Of a stretch of 64,000 nucleotides of DNA, positions 12,215 through 22,139 are shown one piece after another. Origin of the DNA: Saccharina japonica (taxonomy: Eukaryota; Sar; Phaeophyceae; Laminariales; Laminariaceae). Numbering within the stretch: position 1 is the first letter of the stretch; the number at the start of each line of letters is the position of its first letter. The notes under the pieces were generated by a model that worked only from the letters and a program-made list of their open reading frames with translations, made no database searches and was not told the origin of the DNA. The translations under genes and the position numbers were made by a program. Location: the NCBI GenBank assembly GCA_008828725.1, contig MEHQ01001643.1, positions 474,610 through 538,609 on the forward strand, given 5' to 3'.

Positions 12215-14446
12215 GTGTGTTGTCTTCACAGGAAACCCGTTATTTCTACTGTCCTGTAATGCGTTTTACAACCCTAACTACAGCAGTAGCTGTAATGGTA
12301 TGGCCAGTCATATCACATACACCCATTGTCCTGATCCCTAATCTTAGAGCGATACAAATTATTATGTGGTCACAGACTCTGTGAGACAGAGAAATACCAA
12401 ACAAATTAAACGTAAATGAATGGGTAAAGCAAGTGAAACGTCAACTTACCGGGTACGGAACACGTCGACACGAGCCAAACCAAAGAGTAAGGACGAAAAG
12501 ACAATAAACGAATTATGAAATGCACGGAGTCAGAACACCCCTAGAAGAAAAGCATGCTGCCCAAGAGAACAGATAACTGCTGCACGGGCGAAGCAACACG
12601 AAGGAGAGGAAGACACCGGCATAGAAGTACGTACGTATTAATTAATGATGTAGGAGGTACTGTACGTAAATGTTCGACCAGCAGGTGGCAGCATGGTAAA
12701 ACATAAAACGAGAGTTCGTATATACCTACGTGCACAATGTTTATTGTTATTAGTTTCCTTCTTCGTCTACACACTAAACGCTTTGTCCGCACTCCTCGGC
12801 TTTAGATGAAGATGCAGCAGTGCAGTTTGTTGCTTCTGTCTTTTTTGCTGCTGCAGCTGCTGCAGCTGCAGCTGTGCACTATGTTGACGCTCTGCTGCTG
12901 GCGAGGTAACCCGTTTTTCTTGCGTCGCCTTTACTATATTAAGACCACTCCGTAGGAAAGCCTTGTATACTATATATTTTACTTTCTACTTGCAAGAATA
13001 ATTGATCTCTCGTACTTCGGCAGGCCATCGGATACCGGTAACACTCCGTGCTATTAATAGATTTTCCTACCGCATGCATGCATCCTGCTGCCGCTGGCGT
13101 TGTCTCCATATTATATTCTATGCTCCCCTTCTTCGGGATGTAGTTGACTAGAAATCCCGGGGGTGTCGCAAGTTCAAAGGGGGAAACACAGAAGGTGCTC
13201 CCCCTGTGCATGATATAAGATTAGATACTTTGAGGTTCGCTGTTGGTGTACCGCTGCTGTTAGACTGTTGTTGTGCTGCTGCTGCTGCTAGACTGGACTG
13301 TGTATTCTGGGCGGATGCTTCTTGCTTTGCAATTCAAAGGGAGCGTTCGGGGAATGAGGTGCTGCTACCCGTGGATGAGTTACTGCTGCTACTGCTGCAG
13401 GGAGCCAAGACTGCTGTATGCGTGCGATGTGGCTTGAGCTGGGAGTTGTGGACCAAATGAAAGTTCCCAGGTCAACACATAAACATATAGAAACCTTCAA
13501 TACATGGACAATGGGCCCAATACATAATAAATGGACAATATGGACTATGGGCCCGCAACGGATGTCGCGAAACGGAACCAATCGCACCGCTGTTTGTGAG
13601 ATAATCCATGTTCCATGTGCCGTCCTCAAACACAACACATGCAAACGCAAAGTGGCGTGACTGCTGTTGCATGCGAGGAGGGCCGGAGTGCCAGGTGACC
13701 AGGCGATCACACTCGAGATGCGAGGTGGTCAGGCGGCCAGGCGAGGTCGGCGCCAGCTGTTACACGTACACAGCACAGAACATGCGAAAACCTGCTGCTC
13801 TTCATGTTTGTTTGTGCGGGTTTTACATCGTCCTGCTCGGCTCTATCTTCGTAGCTCCGCGGAATGCTTGCCCGCGATTACTTGCCATATTTTTGCGACT
13901 TTGAACGCCTAGAACATGCGCCACGGAGCCCGGCTAGGACCCACATTCGCGCCTTGGCGAACACGTAACGTGGGCCACCTGCGTGCCTCGCGGCCGAGAG
14001 AACGAGAAAAGACCCCCGGCCGTAAGAGTTAAAAAAGAACGCTGATGTGCAAAAAACGTTCATTTAATACTCGTACATATCAAGTCGGTCGCCCCGATGG
14101 TCTAGAGGTAACCTCGAACGCTTCTGAACGTTGATGTCTGGAGTTCGAATCTCACGTGGGTCGGACTTTTGAGTTTATTTGCAAAAATAATAAAAAAAAC
14201 GGAATCAACTGCTGAGAGCGCCAATTAATAGTAGCGTGGGTAGGCACAATTCGATGCGAGTCGACGAGGGAAGGAAAGGCTGAAGTCTTCTCGCGATAAA
14301 AATGCAAGGCAAGAACCGTAGTGGGAGAGGAGGGGAGAAGAGAGCCTACTTTGTGACCCCGGATCTGAGTTACGACTAATAGGGAGGAGAGAGAAAGGAA
14401 GGGCGAAGATAATAAATGGGATGGACAAAAAAAAAAATAAAAAAAT
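12215..14446 (+). repeat. block A, copy 3, with its C-like left end
   Basis: Third copy of the 2.1-kb block, at an offset of about 9960 from copy 1. The first 450 bp carry several one- or two-base indels relative to copy 1, for example tgtcctg for tgtaccctg and cagtagctg for cagtacagctg. From about 12700 onward it is essentially identical. Confidence 0.85.
14083..14446 (+). mobile_element. tRNA-derived SINE, copy 6
   Basis: First head type with an A-rich tail. It carries a 3-nt difference (gactaataggg in place of gactaggg) relative to copies 1 and 5. Confidence 0.8.
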
Positions 14447-15000
14447 TAGGTCCTCCAATTCTAGGATAATACCTGTCATCGAACTACTATGAGATATGCA
14501 TGTGTCACGGGTCAAATGGGCTGCGGGTTGATAGGGGTGTGGTCAATGGTCACTTCTATTGCTGGCACATATGAGTAAATGGTGGATTCTGTTCGCTTTT
14601 TGCATCCCATTGTAAAAGTACTGCGGGTCTTTCTCCTGCTCCCTCTAACATGACGTTAGTGTCATGCCTATAGCTCGGCTCCATCTAATGTGGTTCTTCC
14701 GTTGAAGGCTTTACACCCGTTAACTCAGCATCTCTCACCCTGCAAGCACAGTATCGCTGCATTTTTATTGAGAGGACTGACGTCATTGACGAGTAGCTTA
14801 ATATTAGGTTTCTCGCAAAACTTTTTAACACCGCGTCGCATCCGCAACTCATGCATCAGCCATCCAGAGATCCGTCAGGCCGATTCGTCATCTCCCAGAA
14901 AGCAGGATACGTAACACGATTCTGTTGGCACAACTCAGCTAAATATCAGCCATCCCGATCCTGCAGATCTTCCGGAGATACAAAAGCGCACAACCAGATG
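14447..15000. other. spacer between block A and block B, copy 2
   Basis: No gene is seen. Scattered words (aaactttt, catcagccatcc) still match the 4480-5034 spacer, but overall it is strongly diverged. Confidence 0.35.
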
Positions 15001-15351
15001 TCGAGAGATACGAAATTGTAATTTGCAGTGCAGTAGGCAAAGAGCAGACAAGGCAATGCCATCGTACACGACAGGCGCGGCCTACCCTGCTAGCAATCCA
15101 GATGCGCGAAAGAGATTTTAAAAAAAAACTGAAAAAAAAAGAAAAAGCGAAAAAGCGAAGAAGCGAAAAAAAAAAAAAAGTACGTACGTAGTCGTAGTCA
15201 TAACTCAGACGCAGTCCATCGAACAAGTATCCGTGTGGTAACGGCTGTATGTTGTTTTTTGTAATAGATGGCCACATGTCCTTTGTGGGGGGGGGGGGGG
15301 GACACTTTTTTTTTTTGTTTCTTTGTTTCTTTCGATTTTCCAGGGCTCACT

Positions 15352-16300
15352 TCGGTATGCCGTTTTTAGGTTGGTATCGTTCACCGCGGTATACAGCCAC
15401 CACGGTGATGCACGGAAATTATTGGATGGTAACTGGCCACCTTGGTACTCATTGGTACAGAAACCGGCCACCACGGTAATGCACAGTAATTTTTGGATGG
15501 TAACTGGCGGTACTCATCGGTATAGGAACCGGCTACCACGGCAATACACGGTAATTTTTTTATGGTAACCTGCCAAACCCACGACCTCTTGGCACTTTTG
15601 CCAGAAGTCTGTGGGACAATGGTGACTGTGACCGGTGTAACGTTGCTCGAGCGGAGCGTGGTAGCTCCGAGACGACCAAGCTGCGGCACAACACGCCCGC
15701 CGGCAGCAGGTGTGGCTGCAGCAGCACCGCCACCTCCGGCGGAACCACCTCCGGCGGAAGTAACCAATGCGTCAGACGAAACCACCCCACGAGCACCACT
15801 GCCAGGGCCATCACCACCAACAGCTTCGACTTCGCTCATGACTGCTTGCCCTCGGCCTCGCGTGTTAGGTTGTGCTTTTGTGCTTTTGCGCTTTTGCGTT
15901 TTTGTGCTTTCAGCGCGCGCGCGTGTTTGTCCGCTAAAACAAAAAAATAACAGGTTCGTTTCCAGTCCAAAAAAAAAATCAGAACAAAAACAAAACAAAA
16001 CAATGTACATACATATTTATATATAATCGCTAGGTAATAATTGCCAAAACAAATTGAACCCTGAGGCTATACGATAGCCATTCAAAATTGTCCGCCTCAC
16101 CCACTGGCGTAGATGGTCATACCGAATTGAGGTGTCTGCGGTAATTCATTTTACCTTGCTGTACGGTAATTGGGAACTGTACATTTGCGCGGTATTTGGT
16201 TGGGTGGTAACGAGAAACCACAGAAGTGCCGATATTTGCGCGGTAATTGTTCGGATGGCAATGGGATAACATGATTTTCTCGGTAACGATTTGGATGGGA
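15352..16300 (-). mobile_element. block B, copy 2: hAT-like element remnant
   Basis: Repeats block B copy 1 at an offset of about 9962, including the BED-like exon at 15570-15839, which encodes the same residues. Sequence differences begin only in the flanks (G run, T run). Confidence 0.5.
15570..15839 (-). CDS. first exon of a BED-finger-like transposase (fragment), copy 2
   Basis: Same 90-codon frame as the exon at 5608-5877, ending in SGKSAKRSWVWQ at a CAG|gttacc junction. No amino-acid difference between the copies is visible. Confidence 0.4.
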
Positions 16301-16611
16301 TTTTTTTTTTTTTTTTTTCCCCATCCCATTTATTATCTTCGCACTTCCGTCTCTCCCTCCCTAGTCGTAACTCAGATCCGGGGTCACAAAGTAGGCTCCT
16401 CTCCCTCCTCCCCCACTACGGTTCTTGCCTTGATTTTTATCGCGCAGAGGGTTCAGCCTTCCCAACGCTCGTCGACTTTCATCGAATTTTGCAACTCACG
16501 CTCTCGCGCTTTCTGCTAGTTCAAGATATTTTTGCCGAGAAAAAGTGCCTACGAGCATGCACTCGGCGGGGCCCGAACTCGCTATCTTGACGCTTATCAG
16601 GCTTCGTGGTA
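16301..16611 (-). mobile_element. tRNA-derived SINE, copy 7 (second head type, head truncated)
   Basis: T run 16301-16318, reversed body, then a head ending abruptly at gcttcgtggta. The box A half is missing. Confidence 0.7.
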
Positions 16612-16780
16612 TACTAGAGCCATGAGGCTGGTAAAATATATCACCATGTACGAGCGGATACAATGAAGAAAACTGGCTGCTCGTTCCAAGTATGTAATAA
16701 TGTACACTGTGAAATACTATGAATGGAAAAAACAAGTAACTAACTGTGCGTTTTGTCTGACGCCTCCCCCCCCCCCCCCC

Positions 16781-17070
16781 CATCCCATTCTCCCTTCCGT
16801 CTGAAAGATTCTGCCTNCACTGNCGTAATGACTAGCACCGAGTCAACAAATGAGTAGTCCTCCTCCCCCTCCCTCTATACGTTCTTCTTGCATTTTTATC
16901 GCGAGGAGGGTTCAGCACTTTCTGCCCCCGTCGACTCGCGTCGAATATGTGCTTACCCACGCTAGAGGCGCTTTCGAAGAATACACTTTCCACCCTCGAC
17001 ATCAACACTCCCCTATTATTGCGTCGTAGCAGTGTCGAGGTTAACAACTAGACCACCGGGGTGACCGGCT
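16781..17070 (-). mobile_element. tRNA-derived SINE, copy 8, with two N bases
   Basis: Starts at catcccattc beside a C run (16765-16781) and ends with gaccaccggggtgaccggc, the reversed box A region. The body is diverged and includes the unresolved bases at 16817 and 16823, so this patch is of low sequence quality. Confidence 0.65.
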
Positions 17071-17096
17071 GGCATGTGTATATGGTGTTAATAGTG

Positions 17097-17920
17097 TGTG
17101 TGTTCTTCACGTTAAACCGTCCTTTCTACCCGTCGACATCCAGCACACCCAGTGTCCGTGCCGATTCTTCGTCCTAGAGAGGTACGAGCTGGTCCGGCCA
17201 TAAAACCGATTTTTATTCGATCGGCGGTTTTGCAATCACGTGGGAATATTTTGACTCCAAATTCGGCCACCGTGTTGCTGAGTGTGTAGCGCATTTGCAG
17301 ACGTTTGAAGTTTTGGAATCCGAGTTGATGTCGAGAAAAGTCATTTTGAAAAACTAGCGTCACGTACAGACATTTCTCGATACTAAAGTCTATACGAAAC
17401 CGAGAAAAACATGGAAAGCGGATGACGCTGATTTTCGGTGTGAACATTCCTTGGGGCACAAGGAATCGATCGATATCCTCATCTTCGTCTAATTCGTTAT
17501 CTATCAAGAGATACGGCGCGCATAATATATCAATACAAATTCAAGATATTACGAGGAGAGACACTAAAACCAATTTTCGCAGCTCAGTTTTACTATTTTT
17601 AACCTGAAATTTTGACACGTGATTCGGAGCGCATTTGTCTAGGCCTTCAAAGCGGCTCCAGAAAGAAAAAATTTTTTTTCACGTGAATTTCGGTCGGTTT
17701 ATATCTTCGCGTTTCACTCAAACGGTCATAATTTTAGCTCCTCATTTTTTTTCTTTCTGGAGCCGCTTTGGCTTGATGGGAATTACGCATACCGGGCCCT
17801 ATGCAAAATTCCAGACAACAATTCGCAAAACTGAGCTGCGAAAAACCATTTAACTGCTGCGGTAGGCTCTTGGCCAGACCAGCTCGTACCAGTTCTGTGG
17901 TGAAAAAACTATGACAGAGG
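17097..17920 (+). repeat. element C split by a DNA transposon
   Basis: The left part (17097-17185) reads tcttcacgttaaacc .. gtcgacatccagcacac .. gagaggtac. The right part (17886-17920) resumes with gtaccagttctgtggtg. The sequence between is a separate element, described next. Confidence 0.75.
17186..17885. mobile_element. 700-bp DNA transposon (MITE-like) with GTAC target duplication
   Basis: Ends are GAGCTGGTCCGGCC and GGCCAGACCAGCTC, 14-bp inverted repeats with one mismatch. GTAC flanks both sides (17182-17185 and 17886-17889), and removing the element plus one GTAC restores the C-element sequence. Inside are nested inverted repeats: a 22-nt hairpin arm around gcggctccagaaag (about 17652-17670 with 17748-17767) and a cgcagctcag / ctgagctgcg pair (about 17579 and 17831). 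No long frame is present, so it is non-autonomous. Confidence 0.75.
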
Positions 17921-18312
17921 CTAACCTCGAATGCGATACGTATACGTACTCGTATATATGTACATATTCTACAATCCTATCCTGGGGTTCGAATCTCACC
18001 GCCGTGGTGAGATAGTGAATCTATTTGCGAAAAGTAGAAGAAAAGAAGGAATCAAGCGCTGAGAGCGCCTATATTAAGTATACGAGTAGCGTGGGTAGGT
18101 GCAGTTCGACGCCAGTCGACGAGGGAAGAAATGGTTCACGTCAAAGGGTCGAAGAATTGAATAATTCTCGCCAAAAAAATGCAAGGCACGAGCCGTGCGT
18201 ACAGTGAGGGGGGGAGACGAGTTGCCATAATACCGCTATGTACTCTGTTACTCCAGATAGGAGTTATGAGAGAAATTAAATGGGATCGTACGGGATGGAA
18301 AAACAAAAAAAA
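17911..18312 (+). mobile_element. tRNA-derived SINE, copy 9, with insertion between boxes
   Basis: Begins agaggctaacctcgaatgcg (box A region), then carries a run of TATACGTACTCGTATATATG-type sequence, then box B (ggggttcgaatctcac), the body and a gggatgg-A tail. Confidence 0.65.
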
Positions 18313-18529
18313 AGTGAAAAAAATAAACAAAAACGGCTTTCTCAGGGGAAGGGCGGAACGTTTTGCGTTTTGCAGGGGGCAGATGGAACATGGTCGTCAC
18401 CATTGCAATACACAACCACTTCCGAGCCAACATGTCTGCACTGCTGTCTAACGGCAATTTTCGAAAATAATAAATAATAATGGCATCGTAAATACTACTG
18501 CTGTAGGATTAAGCGTGGATGGCGTCGAC

Positions 18530-18581
18530 CGTGCGCTTGGTGACGGGACCGTCAAAAAGTGCGCTTGGTGACGGAACCGTC
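18530..18581 (+). repeat. two tandem copies of a palindromic 26-30-bp unit
   Basis: gtgcgcttggtgacggnacc is followed by gtcaa twice in succession. Each unit contains the palindrome TGACGG-ACCGTCA. Confidence 0.6.
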
Positions 18582-18660
18582 AATTAGGTATGATATCTAC
18601 AACAAAGTGTGAGTACATACATTACGTTCGTATCGTATGTAAATATATACTGCTGTACAT

Positions 18661-18727
<67 letters not shown>
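18661..18727 (+). repeat. TTG microsatellite
   Basis: An uninterrupted (TTG)n run of 67 bp. The poly-Val and poly-Cys frames across it are repeat products. Confidence 0.95.
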
Positions 18728-18914
18728 CTTCACATTAAACCCGTTCTTTCTACTCAACCACAGCAGTACACCCAGTGCCTGTCCTGATTCCTAATCTTAG
18801 ATGAATATTAATTATGAATATATGTATCACTCGTACATGGTACGAGTGCATCTATTAATAGATTAATAGACCACTTTGCTTCTTGAGTACATATGATATT
18901 ATCTTTATTTATTT

Positions 18915-19162
18915 TTCTTCATGTTTTCCTTTTCGCTTTTCTCTTCTTTTTTTTCTCTTTCATGCATCTGGATTGCTAGCAGGGTAGGTCTTGCCTGTCG
19001 TATATGGCATTTGTCTGCTCTGCTTACTGCACTTTTTGCAGCGTAGTATCTCTGTGTCGTAGTTTTGTGACCACAGAACTGGTACCTCTCTAGGACGAAG
19101 AATCGGCACCGATACTGGGTGTGCTGGATGTCGACGGGTAGAAAGGAAGGTTTAATGTGAAG

Positions 19163-19190
<28 letters not shown>
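18915..19190 (-). repeat. element C, near full-length copy, plus a CA microsatellite
   Basis: Same order of motifs as 6841-7190: T-rich end, ggattgctagcagggtagg, gtatctctgtgtcgtag, gtcgacgggtagaaagg, taatgtgaagaacac. It runs directly into a (CA)n tract at 19163-19197. A further partial copy lies at 19278-19412. Confidence 0.65.
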
Positions 19191-19198
<8 letters not shown>

Positions 19199-19412
19199 GT
19201 ATTGTATTATAGGACTCGAGGTATTAAACACGCAGAGGGGAAGGAGTATGAAGAACACACACTACTATATTAATAATAGTATCTCTGTGTCGTGGTTTTG
19301 TGACCACAGAACTGGTATTATATGTCTCTAGGATGAAGAATCGGCACGGACACTGGGTGCTGAATGTCGACGGGTATATAGAAAGAGCGGTTTAATGTGA
19401 AGAACACACACA

Positions 19413-22139
19413 CTCGAAACATACGTAACAGGTACGTACGGTATTTACACATCCTATGATATAATACGTATACCATACACATCAGTTTTTCGGTAAACAA
19501 AGCTACAGCAGTATTAATAGTAGACGAAAACCCTGTGGATACGTGGATGCCGCACGGTTTACTGCCTTAGAGTGTCCATACTTACACACCTATTATATGA
19601 GAAATAGGAGGTACTCGTACAAACCACACGTGCGACAAATTCCCCGCCCACGTGTCGCGGAGAGTCTTGCGAAAAGTGGAGTTGGCCAGAGAAAGGAAAC
19701 CACGTACTCGTGTACTCGGTACTCGTACATACCAGGTACGTCTTCAGTACGTAGGTGTAACGATAGCCTCAACGGCAACCAGCAACAGCAGGCAAACTGC
19801 CACCATACTGCAGTTGAACCCGCCGAAAAAGAAAAAAGAAAAAACGTGCCAGCAGCCAGCAGTGATTGGAACGTGTCCTGTGACCACAGACAGACTTATA
19901 TTGCGGCGATAAGTTAAGAGAACAAGAGAGAACACAGCAGATTAAAATCTGGATCCCAATTAGCGCGTCGTCAGTGGCTGGCCTGCCTGGACTACTATTA
20001 ATATTGCTGTGCACCAGAGGTACCAGGTACCCGTATGTATGTATAAATACGAACAAACAAAAGCGTGTACTCGTGCGAGGGTATGCGTAGTCTACACGTC
20101 TGTACTCATGTACCATGTACAGATCATATCATACGACGTACCAGGTACTCCGTTTCTTTTCTTCATGTATGTACATCACCCAAGCGGCGCAACCAACAGG
20201 CAAACTTTCCGCAAAGTCGAATTGGCAAAAATCCCTCCTGATTTATTGGAGGCTGGGGGTGCGGTGGTGGCGGGTGTTGCATGTGCTGTGCGGCGTGCCT
20301 CCTCTGGCATAGCACAACAGCACCAGCACCATCCCTTTCACGACACCACCATCATATTAATCGTCCATGGATATATACATACTGCTGTACCGTTCGACAG
20401 CAGTACCAAAGTTCAGAGCCGTTCCGATCCTGGGGTGAAATATATCATAATGTCGTAAACACCAAACGCACGAGTGTTCGTAATATGTACCAGTACCTGT
20501 CTGCACCTGGTGTGATTTCGTACATATATACGATTTCTGAATACTCTTCCGTACTGGAACGACTGCTGCTGTCGTAATAATATAGTCAACTGAGTTCCTC
20601 TTTTTTCCTTTTTCAAGAGTGTACGCGGACAGAAAAAGAGAGCTATTTGCTGCATATCATACTGCTGAAGTAGTGGTGTTGGCAGCACGCAGACAAGACG
20701 GAAGAGAGACATCGCGCGCTCGAGGAGAGAGGGCGAGGTCGACGGTCGATAAGTGCGGCGCACAGGGGCGTCGGCGTATATATATCGCATGTACTCGTAT
20801 GAATCAAGTCCTGGATGATGAAGATCCACAGCAGTCCGATACAGGTCAAGGAAGGGAGTGAGCAAAGAGTCAATTTTATGTTTTTATGTACGACCTGCAG
20901 GCTGCAGGTAAAACGGTGCACTTTCTGAGAGCTCTCCTCGCGGAGGCTCTCGCAAATCACCAGCCAATACAGCAGGCGGAAAAAAAGCTGAACCCGACAA
21001 CAACAGCGCCAGTTTGGCACATTGCGCACGATGCTGTGCGCTATGAGTACGCTACACGAGGGCTTGGCCGTTGGGGTTATGTCGACGGACGCGCAGGTTC
21101 CTTGAGAGGACCAGGACCCTCGGGGTTTATACTCGTAGCGACTTCAACCAAAAAAAGTAGCTCCAGCTATATAGTGGTATCATCGCAGCAACGAGATAGG
21201 AACAGACACATGAATGACTTATGGGGCTGGCAACAACTGCCACAAGCTAGCTCTAGAGTACGACATTGTCTAACAGGCAAGCTATGTGTGCCACACGCAC
21301 CGAGACCGCAAAACGCAGTGCTGCTGCTGTCGAGCACAAGTACAGTACAAGCATTGTCACCTGAGGTCTTTGCACGATATGCTCGATGTGACTCTGCTCC
21401 CCAGACCCTGAGTGCTCGCGAAAGCTGCCGTGGTCGCCTCTGCATCCTCCTCTCTGTAGTTATTCGGATCTCCCAGGTTTGTCGCATTGCGATCATTCTC
21501 CGAGGAACTCCCGCATCCCATCCTCCTCCAAGCTGCGCTGCGAGCTGTGCTTTGCCGGTGAGAGCAAGCCTGCAACGAGATTTAAACTGTTCTGCGACGT
21601 TGCTCGCTTTCACTCGCTAAGTGCACAAAGTGCAACGACCCGAACAATCGTCAAATGTGAATTCGGGATTGGGGTGTCTGCGCTTCCTCTGGCCCTCAGT
21701 CAGGACTACCTTAGAGCCTACGCGCAAAACTCTCCGGTGGAGGGCTAGAATACCCCTGGCTGCGAGTCTGGGTATCAGAGGTGGCAGCACTGCTGTTGTT
21801 GCACTTACGTTAATGAGGAGATGCTCGGGTAGTTGGCACTTTGTTTTATTTTCGTAGAGACCCCGGAGGCGGTCCGGACGTGCTGGGCGAAGCATGATAG
21901 TAGATCTTCCTAAAGGTAGCTATTTAGGCACACTCTGGTGATTGGCTAAGGGTATGTTTAGGAAAACGAAACCGCCACAAAATACCGGTACGTGATACAT
22001 TTTGATCTTTCATCACCAATCACGGATCCGTACGCCGTTGTGTCGAGGACTCAGTGGATGGGGTGGGCGCACGTATATACGAGTACGTAGTGCGAACGAG
22101 AGTACGGGACTTGCGACTAAGACAAGGCACACCTACTTA
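19413..22139. other. stretch without a supported gene, upstream of the ankyrin gene
   Basis: No exon with family resemblance was found. A 244-codon frame at 20886-21620 (+) is open and moderately GC-rich but has no recognisable motif. It could be 5' flank or untranslated leader of the gene at 22140. Polymorphic-looking GTAC/TACCAGGTAC words are common. Confidence 0.3.

Noticed and set aside
20886-21620. A 244-codon plus-strand gene
   Set aside because: No domain, signal or splice context is recognised, and an equally open frame runs on the other strand, as expected for GC-rich non-coding DNA.
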